A stretch of 64,000 bases of DNA, from positions 1 to 64,000 of the forward strand of contig JBAVVD010000095.1 of assembly GCA_049697115.1 (NCBI GenBank). Direction: 5' to 3'. A model generated the notes under the pieces. That model saw nothing but the letters and a program-made list of their open reading frames with translations, had not been told where the DNA came from and did not search any database. The DNA is from JBAVVD01 sp049697115. GTDB taxonomy: Bacteria; Acidobacteriota; Aminicenantia; Aminicenantales; UBA4085. This document shows positions 26,019 to 34,207 of this stretch, piece by piece; position 1 is the first letter of the stretch; each line of letters begins with the position of its first letter. The position numbers were made by a program, and so were the translations under genes.

Positions 26019-27146
26019 CTATCCCTTCTGAAGAGACAAAATGATGTCACAAATGGTCTCGACTTCAGAAAGTTCCAGGCCATCGTAAATCGGCAATGTC
26101 AGTATGCGGTCAGCAACGCGACGGGCGACGGTCAAGGGATCCTTTATCGAAACACTTCGGTAGCAGGCGTAATCGCAAATTAAGGGGTAAAAATATCGGC
26201 GAGAAAATACGTTGTATTGTTTGAGAGCCTCATATAATGCATCCCGGCTCATTCCAAACTCTTGTTCGTCCACTTCGACAGGCATGTAAACATGGTTGTG
26301 CTTGATATCAGGAGATAGAGCTGGTAGAAGATGAATACCCGGTATTTCCTTGAGGCGCTGCCGATATAAATCAGTGATCTTACCTCGCTTGAGAATTATT
26401 TCTTCCAGATATTTTAGAACCAGACTTCCCATTAAGGATTGCATTTCGTTCATTTTGGCATTGGTGCCGGGCATGACCACTTCGAGCTCGTTTTTGAAAC
26501 CGAAGTTCTTTAAATAGTCGAATAATCCTTTGAGCCCTGACTCTTTGAATGTGAGCAGTCCACCCTCGATGGAGTGGAACGACTTGGTCGCGTGAAAGCT
26601 GAACATACTCAGATCGCCAAAATGAGCGATAGACTTGTTGCCGATTTTTACGCCGAAAGCGTGAGCGGCATCATATATAAGCTTCAAATTATGCCGTCTT
26701 GCAATATCGGCTAATGCATTGAGTTTACAAGGGTAACCGTAAACGTGAACTGCCAAAATGGCTGTTGTCCAGGGGGTGATTGCCGCTTCGACCTTTTCCG
26801 GGTCAATGGTGCAATAATCTGGTTCGATGTCCACAAAGACGGGCCTGATCTTGTTCCAAAACAACGCGTGGGTTGTTGCCACAAACGTAAAAGGAGTGGT
26901 GATAACCTCTCCCGAGATTCCCATCCCCTGCAATGCGATTTGAAGAGCCAGGGTCCCGTTGTTAAAAAGACAGATATTGTCAGTCTCGAAAAAGCTGGAC
27001 AATTCATGAGTAAACCGCTGTAAAATGGGCCCATTGTTTGTTAACCATCCTGTCTCCCAGATTTCGTTAAGTCCCTGGCAAAATTCCTCCACCGGTGGTA
27101 AAAAGGGCCTAGTTACAAAAATAGGTTTCTCAAAAGGTTTTATCAT
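26019..27146 (-). CDS. DegT/DnrJ/EryC1 aminotransferase (VioA/FdtB-like)
   Basis: 375-residue PLP enzyme that aminates a keto-deoxy nucleotide sugar, probably at C4 or C3. Visible features are ETGWLTNNGPI at the start, NNGTLALQIALQGMG (about 62), VHVYGYPCKL, DAAHAFG (PLP-ring Asp, about 160), the lysine in FSFHATKSFHSIEGG (about 185) and the late ARRYFYPLI-like strand (FSRRYFYPLICDY). Length is normal and it appears intact. AAAGGAG precedes the ATG. It is the first gene of the minus-strand flippase unit, downstream of promoter repeat copy 2. Substrate class by homology only. Confidence 0.92.
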   Translation of the reverse strand: MIKPFEKPIFVTRPFLPPVEEFCQGLNEIWETGWLTNNGPILQRFTHELSSFFETDNICLFNNGTLALQIALQGMGISGEVITTPFTFVATTHALFWNKIRPVFVDIEPDYCTIDPEKVEAAITPWTTAILAVHVYGYPCKLNALADIARRHNLKLIYDAAHAFGVKIGNKSIAHFGDLSMFSFHATKSFHSIEGGLLTFKESGLKGLFDYLKNFGFKNELEVVMPGTNAKMNEMQSLMGSLVLKYLEEIILKRGKITDLYRQRLKEIPGIHLLPALSPDIKHNHVYMPVEVDEQEFGMSRDALYEALKQYNVFSRRYFYPLICDYACYRSVSIKDPLTVARRVADRILTLPIYDGLELSEVETICDIILSLQKG

Positions 27147-27317
27147 AAATCTCCTTTATACATATTATGACTACTATTAAGATTCAGTTCCACCTTAAGA
27201 AAGGCTACAGGCACAAATACACTTTCTCGGTTTCTCCCCATCACCGCGCCTCCGCTTCAGTCTTTTTTATCCACTTCACCATACACCCTACACCGTGCTT
27301 TAGTAGATGATTAAGGG

Positions 27318-27612
27318 TATTTCCTTTTAGCCTTCGCGCAGAAACGCTCTTCGTTAAGCTCGGAATCGATACCTCCCATAACAAAATAATGATATTATCG
27401 GCCTGGGATCAATGTCAAGGAAATGGCCGCGAAGAGGGTCATCCGGCCGCATCATCGTTCCGGACGACTACGAAATCCCCCAAAAGACGATAGCCCTCCC
27501 TCCCCCTCTTGAAATCACCTGTCCTTAATAATATTCCCCGCTCTCCTCGGCCGCCATCAAGGCGACCGGCTCGAAGACATGCGACGGAGGCGGCTTCTCG
27601 GCAACAAATGTC
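27318..27612 (-). repeat. Promoter/leader repeat, copy 2
   Basis: About 295 bp, similar over its whole length to copy 3 (33634-33927) and over its promoter-proximal 115 bp to copy 1. Reading on the minus strand it holds the last 30 or so codons of an ORF (EKPPPSHVFEPVALMAAEE, stop TAA), a short spacer, the promoter TTGACA-N18-TATCAT, and the conserved leader with a 22-codon frame (MGGIDSELNEER then KAKRKYP). Confidence 0.88.
27389..27418 (-). promoter_or_regulatory. Sigma70-type promoter in repeat copy 2
   Basis: -35 TTGACA at 27413-27418 and -10 TATCAT at 27389-27394 on the minus strand, with an 18-bp spacer. It directs transcription towards the aminotransferase-flippase-glycosyltransferase unit, whose first ATG is about 245 nt downstream. 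Confidence 0.6.
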
Positions 27613-27656
27613 AACTTCAGAGAATCGATCACGGGTAGCGTTATTCGCGGGGAAAT

Positions 27657-27863
27657 GTTAATATCAACAGGTTGGAAGACTTCTGGAGCTATGCGAAAGA
27701 ACGGTCGACAAAGTTTCGCAGTCTGTCGGCGGAGAAGTTACTTCCATATCACATAGAAATGGAATTTCAATATAAGATAGGAGAGGAAGCATCTCCACCA
27801 GGCTCATTCAGAATCTCTACGATTTCGCGTAAAAATCATTTAAAATTCTCTAAAAATAACTAA
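27657..27863 (+). pseudogene. IS1595/ISXO2-type transposase C-terminal remnant
   Basis: The translation NINRLEDFWSYAKERSTKF followed by PYHIEMEFQYK matches the C-terminal signature of IS1595-family transposases (IE-x-FWSYAKER, then KE-x-EFRFNHR). The rest of the gene is missing and the frame runs on into unrelated codons until a stop that overlaps the start of the next glycosyltransferase. It marks an old insertion between repeat copy 2 and that gene. Confidence 0.75.
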
Positions 27864-28780
27864 TGTCTCAAAAGCATCACATTTGCGTGTGCATCTGCAC
27901 ATACAAAAGGCCTAAACAGCTCGATCGCTTGCTGTGGAAACTGGAAAAACAGGAAACCGGAGGTATTTTTGACTACTCGATCGTCATTGTGGATAACGAC
28001 AGGTCTGAATCTGCGCGGCTGACCGTGGAATCCCATGCGGGTCAATCAAATATTGCGATCAGCTATCATGTGGAGCCGCAACAAAACATCGCTTTGGCGA
28101 GGAACAGAACCATAGAGAATGCCAACGGTGATTTTCTTGGTTTCATTGATGACGATGAGTGGCCGGACTCGAGGTGGCTTTTCAATCTCTTCGGGGCGAT
28201 CAATCGCTATAAATCGGACGGGATTTTGGGCCCGGTCTTACCCTGCTTTGAAAAAGAGCCACCCCAATGGGTATTAAAAGGACGCTTCTTTGATAGACCC
28301 GCTCACCCGACAGGACATGTTCTGGAGTGGAAGAATACACGGACAGGAAATGCGCTGTTAAGAAGAGACATCTTTAAAGATGATCGTGAGTGGTTTCATC
28401 CTCGATTTGGCAGAGGAGGTGAAGACCGCGATTTCTTTAGGAGAAAAATTGGAGAAGGACATGTTTTCGTTTGGTGCGACGAGGCCCCCGTTTTTGAGAC
28501 GGTGCCGCCGGAACGCTGGGGACAAAAAGTCCTGATGAAAAGGGCGCTCTTGAGAGGGAAAATGGCCCTCCTTTCCTCAGAATCTGGTCCCCAGAGTATT
28601 CTGATCTCGGTGGGAGCCGTGGCCATTTATTCTGTTTGTTTGCCGCTTCTCTTTGTTCTTAGCCCTATTATCGGTTATGACGTTTTCATGAAATATCTGA
28701 TCAAGAATTGTGACCACCTCGGTAAAATATTAGCGTTTCTAAAAATCGATTTGGTGAGAACAAAATACGTCAGTTTATGA
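27863..28780 (+). CDS. Family-2 glycosyltransferase
   Basis: 305-residue GT-A enzyme. HICVCICTYKRPKQLDRLL then DYSIVIVDNDRSESA form the nucleotide-binding half, NFLGFIDDDEWP-type sequence (GDFLGFIDDDEWPD, about 95) supplies the DxD site, and RGGEDRDFFRR (about 190) is the acceptor-side ED motif. A C-terminal hydrophobic pair of helices (VGAVAIYSVCLPLLFVLSPIIGYDVF) suggests membrane attachment. It is the only plus-strand gene in this part of the cluster. Its C-terminus is duplicated as a fragment at 10408-10560. No convincing promoter or RBS was seen. Its upstream flank is transposase debris. Confidence 0.9.
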   Translation: MSQKHHICVCICTYKRPKQLDRLLWKLEKQETGGIFDYSIVIVDNDRSESARLTVESHAGQSNIAISYHVEPQQNIALARNRTIENANGDFLGFIDDDEWPDSRWLFNLFGAINRYKSDGILGPVLPCFEKEPPQWVLKGRFFDRPAHPTGHVLEWKNTRTGNALLRRDIFKDDREWFHPRFGRGGEDRDFFRRKIGEGHVFVWCDEAPVFETVPPERWGQKVLMKRALLRGKMALLSSESGPQSILISVGAVAIYSVCLPLLFVLSPIIGYDVFMKYLIKNCDHLGKILAFLKIDLVRTKYVSL

Positions 28781-29170
28781 CGAGGAGGTGAAAGTGTACG
28801 CTAGCCTGCGTAACATGACCCTCTACAAATAGAGTCTCTATCCTCCCTGCGAATAATAATGTACATTCCTGGGTGAAGTGCCCCCCAAAACCTTGCCCGA
28901 TCAGCGACAGGTGCTATATGCAAAGTCAAGTGATTTTAAATAGTATTTGAAAGTATCCGTTGGCGGCACGGTGGCGTTCGCGGGCCGCCATAGGAAACGA
29001 TGCTCATGGGCCCCAGGGAAGGGCGTCCTTCGAGTTTCTCGCATGGTCGCCCTGCAGTTCATATCTCTCGTGATTATATGTCATTATTTGCACGCTGACT
29101 TTCATGCAAGCAACTTTGAAATCGGGCAAATTGGAGACGAATGGCTCCTCTAGACTCTGTACCCTTGTCT
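28781..29170. other. Intergenic stretch without recognisable gene
   Basis: Convergent spacer between the plus-strand glycosyltransferase and the minus-strand methyltransferase. A GC-rich patch (about 28960-29060) sits in AT-richer DNA. I found no ORF with coding character, no strong hairpin with T-run and no repeat copy. Confidence 0.4.
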
Positions 29171-30223
29171 TTACTTGTTCGGCGGTTTGCTTTCGATGAT
29201 TGCCCAATTAGGTTTTCTCCCGCTGTAAATGCGGGTTGGCTCAAACGGAATGATCGCGGTGAGTTGCAAGCCGGCCATCGCCAGTAAAGCCCGATACTCT
29301 GCTTCGGTGCGTTCCCGACCACGTGTGAGCAACAGCATGCTCAAATCGCTGCTGACCGTTACTGGAGCATCGACAACACGCTCCGGCATAATCTCCTCAA
29401 TCAGCAAGAGTGTGCTGTCATCTCGCATCGCGGCGCGGCAGTTGCGCAGGATTTGCGCTGCGCGCTCATCATCCCAATCGTGAATGATGTTGGACATGAG
29501 ATAGAGCGCGCCACCCGGAGGAACGGTGTCGTGAAAGAAATCTCCAGCTATTGTTTGACAGCGATCCGCCACACCATTTTGGGCGAGATAATGCTGGGCT
29601 TCAACCACCACCTTGGGCATATCAAAGATAATACCCCGAAGATGGGGATGGGCGCGCAAAATGGCGATGAGCAGCGCGCCATTTCCTCCACCCACATCAA
29701 CGATGGTGCTGGCCCTAGAGAAATCATAAGCTGCGACGACGCCCGCTACGCGATCATCAATCCCCCGGCTCAAAAGATCGTTGAAGAGGGCGCCAATGTG
29801 AGGATGTTGTGCAAAATAATCAAAGAAGGACATCCCAAAGATGTGATCAAAAGCAGGTTCGCCTTTCTGAACGGCGTGGAGCATCCCTTGCGCTGCACGA
29901 TAGTTCACTTCACCAATATAGAGAATTCGGTTACGCATCGAGTCAGGATGATCGGAGCGAAGGAGGTCGCCCAGAGGCGAGAGCCGAAAGCCTCCCTCGT
30001 TTTCCTGGACCAGCAAGTTCAGCACGACCATCATTCGAAGAAACCGATAAAGTGCCTGTGGAGACGCGTTCACTGCCTGGGCCAGCTCGTGTGCTTGTTT
30101 GGGGCCATTCGCCAAGTGATCGGCAACCCCAAGTTTCACAGCCGTATACAGCACCTGGGTGAGTGAAAATCCGCCAGCCATCTGGCGTAAGGTGTCAGTT
30201 AGTGATTCTTGAGTAGAAGGCAT
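29171..30223 (-). CDS. SAM-dependent O-methyltransferase (hydroxyindole/CrtF-like)
   Basis: 350-residue small-molecule methyltransferase of the Methyltransf_2 class. An N-terminal helical dimerisation/winged domain (residues 10-95: TQVLYTAVKLGVADHLA, ALYRFLRMMVVLNLL) is followed by the SAM-binding DVGGGNGALL (about 177). NIIHDWDDERA (about 245) and IEEIMPER lead to the catalytic region seen in carminomycin and acetylserotonin methyltransferases. These usually act on aromatic hydroxyls rather than sugars, so its presence in a polysaccharide region is unexpected. Alternatively it methylates a sugar hydroxyl. GGAG precedes the ATG. No close operon partner: the neighbours on this strand are a truncated aminotransferase and a FemAB-like gene upstream. 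Confidence 0.9.
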   Translation of the reverse strand: MPSTQESLTDTLRQMAGGFSLTQVLYTAVKLGVADHLANGPKQAHELAQAVNASPQALYRFLRMMVVLNLLVQENEGGFRLSPLGDLLRSDHPDSMRNRILYIGEVNYRAAQGMLHAVQKGEPAFDHIFGMSFFDYFAQHPHIGALFNDLLSRGIDDRVAGVVAAYDFSRASTIVDVGGGNGALLIAILRAHPHLRGIIFDMPKVVVEAQHYLAQNGVADRCQTIAGDFFHDTVPPGGALYLMSNIIHDWDDERAAQILRNCRAAMRDDSTLLLIEEIMPERVVDAPVTVSSDLSMLLLTRGRERTEAEYRALLAMAGLQLTAIIPFEPTRIYSGRKPNWAIIESKPPNK

Positions 30224-30301
30224 CGTTTTGTCTCCGGTTAGATAGTTTTATCTTGGCAAAATAGAGGCATGAGCAGCACAACTCCTTTTTCATCCGACCT
30301 C

Positions 30302-30640
30302 CTATAAAACCGACCGAGGTGAAGCTAGTCCGCACATGTCTTCACTCGTGTAAGATAACAGTCTCTCTCTAACTTCCTGCCCATGCTCAACCACAAAGCG
30401 AATGATCCGACAAATTTTGCCGACCTCTTCTGACCCGACCGCTGTGCCCGTGGGTAGGGACATCACACCTTGCACCAGCTTTTCCGTTTCAGACAGCATG
30501 AGCCCTGCATGGGGAAAATAGGAACGATAAGGCTCCATATGATGATAAGCTGGATAAAAGTAGCGCCGGGCCAGGACGTTTTCAGCATGCAGAACTTGAA
30601 CTAGTCGAGTTCGAGAGCTCTTAAGTATACAAATTCCAAT
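30302..30640 (-). pseudogene. 5'-truncated DegT-family aminotransferase
   Basis: The frame reads LVQVLHAENVLARRYFYPAY then HHMEPYRSYFPHAG and LPTGTAVGSEEVGKI. This is the C-terminal domain of sugar aminotransferases, including the ARRYFYP strand. About 260 N-terminal residues, with the PLP lysine, are missing. The open frame begins just after an in-frame stop at 30641-30643, only a few bases from a strong GAGGAGG, but no ATG, GTG or TTG follows in frame. It is probably a leftover from recombination rather than an expressed protein. Confidence 0.8.
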
Positions 30641-30724
30641 TTATTACCTCCTCGCATGCTTGCATTCGTCTCATTCAGACGGATCGTGGAACAAGCTCTT
30701 CGCCATGATCCGCATGTAGCCTTA

Positions 30725-31630
30725 TTATCCCATTTCGCCACTCCTATATGCCGGAAAGTAATCTGTCCTGGGAATAGCCTTTGCATCCACAAGTGCTGTG
30801 TATTTTGCCTGATCAAAAACCCTCCCGCACAAATAGGCCGTTCGAGTTCCAGTAGACCATCCGCGCTTGAATTGGCTCAAGCCATCCGTCCTGTCATTTT
30901 GAACACCGGAGGTTCCGCCCCAATCGAGCCACCGGACTTTGCCAGAGAAGTACTGGAGGTTGGACCAGTACAGTGCATACGATACCCCCAATTTGTGACC
31001 GACTTCGCTGGCCCCCATCAGGTGACCATAGGCCACTTCCCCTTGCACAAAGCAAAGGGCTGTCCCAATTGTCGTGTTCTGATGGAAGGCGCGGAACATT
31101 ACGAGTCCCGGAATACTAAGTTGCTTGAGAAAAGCCGCTCTCGAAAACGTCCTGAGTCCCCTGACGTTATGTCTGTCAGTCAAAGTAGCGTAAAGGGCCG
31201 TCCATTCGTCAATGTGCTGCCTTGGGTCCTCACACGTTTCTGTACGAATAATCTCTAACGCTTTTCGACTGTAATAGCGATGATGCCGGGAGACAATCTC
31301 ATTTATGGGACGATGAAGGTCAGCGACATAGTGTTCCTTGAAAGAGATGACGACATCAAAGCAGCGATGCAGACAGGCCTCATCATATTCTCCAAAAGGG
31401 TCAGCGACCAGGGCCAGACTTACCAGATCGTCTCCTAGACCGTCCAAATCAGCGGCAAGCTGAGACCAGTCCTGACAAGCAAATAAAGGGTAACACCCCA
31501 TGGCATCACGGTAGGGAAACCCCGGTATCGGGCGCTCCAAGATCCACCCCCCGCAACGAGGCAATTCGCGCGGGGTGCCGAACTCGCTCAATGATTCTGC
31601 GTATTGAGGGTGCAAGTATCCCGTCACCAT
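30725..31630 (-). CDS. FemAB-like GNAT acyltransferase
   Basis: 301-residue protein of the FemAB/BioF2-like acetyltransferase group (tandem GNAT fold). Diagnostic parts are HHRYYSRKALEIIR, YATLTDRHNVRGLRTFS, an acyl-CoA-binding-like FVQGEVAYGHLMGAS and the late strand VRWLDWGGTSGVQ followed by GLSQFKRGWSTGT. Such proteins N- or O-acylate amino sugars in polysaccharide loci. The ATG overlaps the end of the upstream aminotransferase-like gene by 7 nt, suggesting the pair acts in sequence: amination, then acylation of the new amine. Acyl donor unknown. Confidence 0.83.
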   Translation of the reverse strand: MVTGYLHPQYAESLSEFGTPRELPRCGGWILERPIPGFPYRDAMGCYPLFACQDWSQLAADLDGLGDDLVSLALVADPFGEYDEACLHRCFDVVISFKEHYVADLHRPINEIVSRHHRYYSRKALEIIRTETCEDPRQHIDEWTALYATLTDRHNVRGLRTFSRAAFLKQLSIPGLVMFRAFHQNTTIGTALCFVQGEVAYGHLMGASEVGHKLGVSYALYWSNLQYFSGKVRWLDWGGTSGVQNDRTDGLSQFKRGWSTGTRTAYLCGRVFDQAKYTALVDAKAIPRTDYFPAYRSGEMG

Positions 31631-32655
31631 TCCAGTGCCTCTGCAACCAGCCGAGCCATCCGCTCCATATCGTCGCCATCATATCTTTGGTCACAGGGTA
31701 AGGTCATGATCTCGGATGCCAGCTTATGACTGTCGCTGTACTCTTCGGGAACCACTCCCTGAATTGACCAATGAACAGGAGGATAGATCTCGTGGGCAAA
31801 TAACGCTTGCCTGACTTTATCACGTTCTTTCGTGCGGATCGGAAATCCAAGCGGAACGATCTGATCAGGTAGACAGGGAAAGAGTGCCAAGCTGCCCAAT
31901 TTGTCAGCCAGGGCCTGATAGTTGTCCACTCGCCTCTGGGTGATCGTCGAGTAGTCAAAGCTATTCAGCAATAGCATCTTGGAGAGTTCGCTCATAGCGA
32001 AGGGTCCGATGGGAGAATTCGGCTCAGTCTTTTGAAACAGTTCAAACCACTTCCGTGTTCCTCCATGAACATCGAATTCCCTTCGTAAGAGAGAGGCTAA
32101 AAAGGCACTCAGCCACCACTCTGGGGACGGGGTTTCAAAATCAACACCTTGAAAATGGATATCACGATTGATACGCAGAATCCCACCATCCGGTACGCCT
32201 ACAAACTTTCGAGGACTGAACAGGACGAAATCGGAAAACTGGCCCACATTTCCGGATAGAAGGGCCTGGCCTGCGTCTTCCAAAACCCAGGCCCCACGCT
32301 CTCTTGCTTGAACCGCACATGTTGAATCGCAGCTAAAACCAAAATAATCTATCAATATCACCAGGTCGCCTTGCTGCACCTGGTTAAGCCAATCAAACGA
32401 GGGAATCGCCAAATCACAGTTGACCTGATAGAATCTTACACTTGTCATACTGTTTTTGGCGGCATCCAGTATTGTATGACACAAGTACGACGGGCACCAG
32501 ACTTGTTGAGGGGATAGCTGATACACCAGAAGCCAAATGCCGGATCGCGCATTGACCAGGTAAATGCTTCGGTTGGATAGAAAGGGCGGCGTGCTTGCGT
32601 CCGAGTCCGGCGTTGCTTGTAGGCCGAACATGCCGCCGATGATTTTTGTCGTCAT
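31624..32655 (-). CDS. Divergent DegT-fold PLP protein
   Basis: 343 residues with the fold-type-I aminotransferase pattern of the DegT family but strongly diverged. Conserved features are YLVNARSGIWLLVYQLSP at the N-terminus, VILIDYFGFSC, LEDAGQALL (ring-stacking/Asp region, about 135) and FVLFSPRKFVGVPDGGIL, whose Lys (about 157) should bind PLP. The C-terminal substrate strand (FPIRTKERDKVRQALFAHEIYPPVHW) is in place. Four-nt overlap with the upstream GT32 gene and 7-nt overlap with the downstream FemAB-like gene show tight coupling. It likely aminates a sugar that the FemAB-like enzyme then acylates. Confidence 0.8.
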   Translation of the reverse strand: MTTKIIGGMFGLQATPDSDASTPPFLSNRSIYLVNARSGIWLLVYQLSPQQVWCPSYLCHTILDAAKNSMTSVRFYQVNCDLAIPSFDWLNQVQQGDLVILIDYFGFSCDSTCAVQARERGAWVLEDAGQALLSGNVGQFSDFVLFSPRKFVGVPDGGILRINRDIHFQGVDFETPSPEWWLSAFLASLLRREFDVHGGTRKWFELFQKTEPNSPIGPFAMSELSKMLLLNSFDYSTITQRRVDNYQALADKLGSLALFPCLPDQIVPLGFPIRTKERDKVRQALFAHEIYPPVHWSIQGVVPEEYSDSHKLASEIMTLPCDQRYDGDDMERMARLVAEALEW

Positions 32656-33464
32656 GCCTTTTTCTTGAATTCCAAGGACCGACTCTCCCCGAGTCTCAGA
32701 CTCTCTTTAAGCAACCTTTCTCTAGTCCACGATATCCACGCAGCGGCCAATCGCCTTCCCAAGATACCCTTGCGCTTGCGCCAAGTCCCCTCCATTAGAT
32801 GAACACCATATTCCCCAAAGCGTCTCCATTTGGTAGGATCGCAGACATTTTTGGGAAAGAGCACTTTTATCTGGTTGGCAGCATCCGGATACTCTGCCAT
32901 CGTCCTCGAAACTAATCCGGGCCCGGTTGTACAGAAGCCATAAAAATTTTTTCGATACATTCTTGGAATCGATCTCATCATTGCTTGCGCCCACTTCGGG
33001 CTCTTCTGCGCTCTCACGCAATTTTTAATGATCGCATCGATAAAGGGGTGCCCTGCCGCTGCGCCAAACGCATAGTTACCAATTTCCCAGTCCATCCCAT
33101 ACTGCTGGCGCAAGAACTTATATATCGTTAACTCTTCGAAGGGAAATACGCAACCGAAGTCCGATAGATCCGCCAGACTAGACGCCAGGAACACATCAAG
33201 GTCGAGGTAAAACCCACCGAAGTGATAAACCGCCAAATACCGGAAGAAATCGTACCGCTGGATATGAACGTGAAACGAATCGAATACGCTCCGGTATTCC
33301 GGAAAATGCATATCGATGAATTCTTCAACTTGCGTATCATCGAAAAACAAGTATTCGAAATCAGGATTGAGTAGTCTTACATTTACGACAGCAGCTTTCG
33401 CTTGCAGAGGCAAATCCAGACTCTTACCCGTCTGGATGATACGCCTTGGGATTCTTGAATTCAG
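32652..33464 (-). CDS. GT32-type glycosyltransferase (DXD sugar-binding family)
   Basis: About 270 residues of the Gly_transf_sug/OCH1-like family. FEYLFFDDTQVEEFI, the helix RYDFFRYLAVYHFGGFYLDLD with the DxD metal site, and NYAFGAAAGHPFIDAII are diagnostic. The usual family N-terminus (IP-x-x-IHQTG-K) is present as IPRRIIQTGKSLDLP and lies upstream of the first ordinary start codon, a TTG at 33413. Translating back to the nearest in-frame stop leaves only CTG (33464) as a near-cognate start. It has GGGAG 7 nt upstream. I therefore extend the gene to 33464. The alternative is a truncated TTG start. First gene of a three-gene unit downstream of repeat copy 3. Confidence 0.82.
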   Translation of the reverse strand: MNSRIPRRIIQTGKSLDLPLQAKAAVVNVRLLNPDFEYLFFDDTQVEEFIDMHFPEYRSVFDSFHVHIQRYDFFRYLAVYHFGGFYLDLDVFLASSLADLSDFGCVFPFEELTIYKFLRQQYGMDWEIGNYAFGAAAGHPFIDAIIKNCVRAQKSPKWAQAMMRSIPRMYRKNFYGFCTTGPGLVSRTMAEYPDAANQIKVLFPKNVCDPTKWRRFGEYGVHLMEGTWRKRKGILGRRLAAAWISWTRERLLKESLRLGESRSLEFKKKA

Positions 33465-33633
33465 AAATTATCTCCCTTTGAGTATCTATCGGCCGGCTGC
33501 CAACGCCATTGGCCATTCAGACAAACAGATCCGCGCATCACGGTCTTCTCCCCGTAAGCCTTCTCAAGGCCCTAGACAGCCGCGCGTCGGATTGCGAGAC
33601 ACGTAAAGTCTCAATCTCGCGGCTAGGGTATGG

Positions 33634-33927
33634 GAATTTCCTTTTAGCCTTCGAGTAGGAACGCTCTTCGTTAATCTCGGAATCGATATCTCCCATTACG
33701 AGATAATGATATTCGCGGACTGGGATCGATGTCAAGTACACGGAAATGACCACGAAGAAGGCCATCCGGCCGCATCATCGGTCCGGACGAACAAGAAATC
33801 CCCCTCAATAAAACCCCATCCGCTCTTGAAATCACCTGTTAAAAATACTCCCCGCTCTCCTCAGCCGCCATCAAGGCGACCTTGGTGAAGACATGCGACG
33901 GAGGCGGCTTCTCGGTCACAAATTGCA
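33634..33927 (-). repeat. Promoter/leader repeat, copy 3
   Basis: About 294 bp, nearly co-extensive with copy 2 (27318-27612). The minus strand carries the end of an ORF (EKPPPSHVFTKVALMAAEE, stop TAA), the promoter TTGACA-N18-TATCAT, and the leader whose short frame (MGDIDSEINEERSYSKAKRK) here runs on for 52 codons. It lies directly upstream of the GT32 gene. Confidence 0.88.
33706..33735 (-). promoter_or_regulatory. Sigma70-type promoter in repeat copy 3
   Basis: -35 TTGACA at 33730-33735, -10 TATCAT at 33706-33711 on the minus strand, 18-bp spacer as in the other copies. It lies about 240 nt upstream of the GT32-aminotransferase-FemAB unit. Confidence 0.6.
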
Positions 33928-34207
33928 AGCGGCTGTTTTTATTGAGGACTGGAGAAGTGAATATAACCGATGCCGGCCTCACAGCTCTCTGGGGGTATAT
34001 GCCACCGGCATCAGAGGCTGTTAGGCTTGAAAATGTCACTTTACAGGTGGTATATTAATGGGGGGGTAGGTCATCTTAGCGCCGGTGCTTTGGGCTTTAA
34101 GAAGATCTGAGATAAAAAGTTTGGGCAGACAAATAGCTCCTGAGGAACATGTTCCGGGCGGCCATGAGGGCGGCGGCTAAAAAAGCAGTTAAAAAAAGTA
34201 TTAAATC
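33928..34207. other. Edge of the polysaccharide region
   Basis: The minus-strand ORF tail of repeat copy 3 continues upstream to about 34039 in an open frame without recognisable homology. Beyond that I see no gene, terminator or repeat up to the GTG of the VanZ-like gene. Confidence 0.35.

Noticed and set aside
29453..30166. Plus-strand 237-codon frame opposite the methyltransferase
   Set aside because: Antisense of a gene with strong SAM motifs; no recognisable domain.
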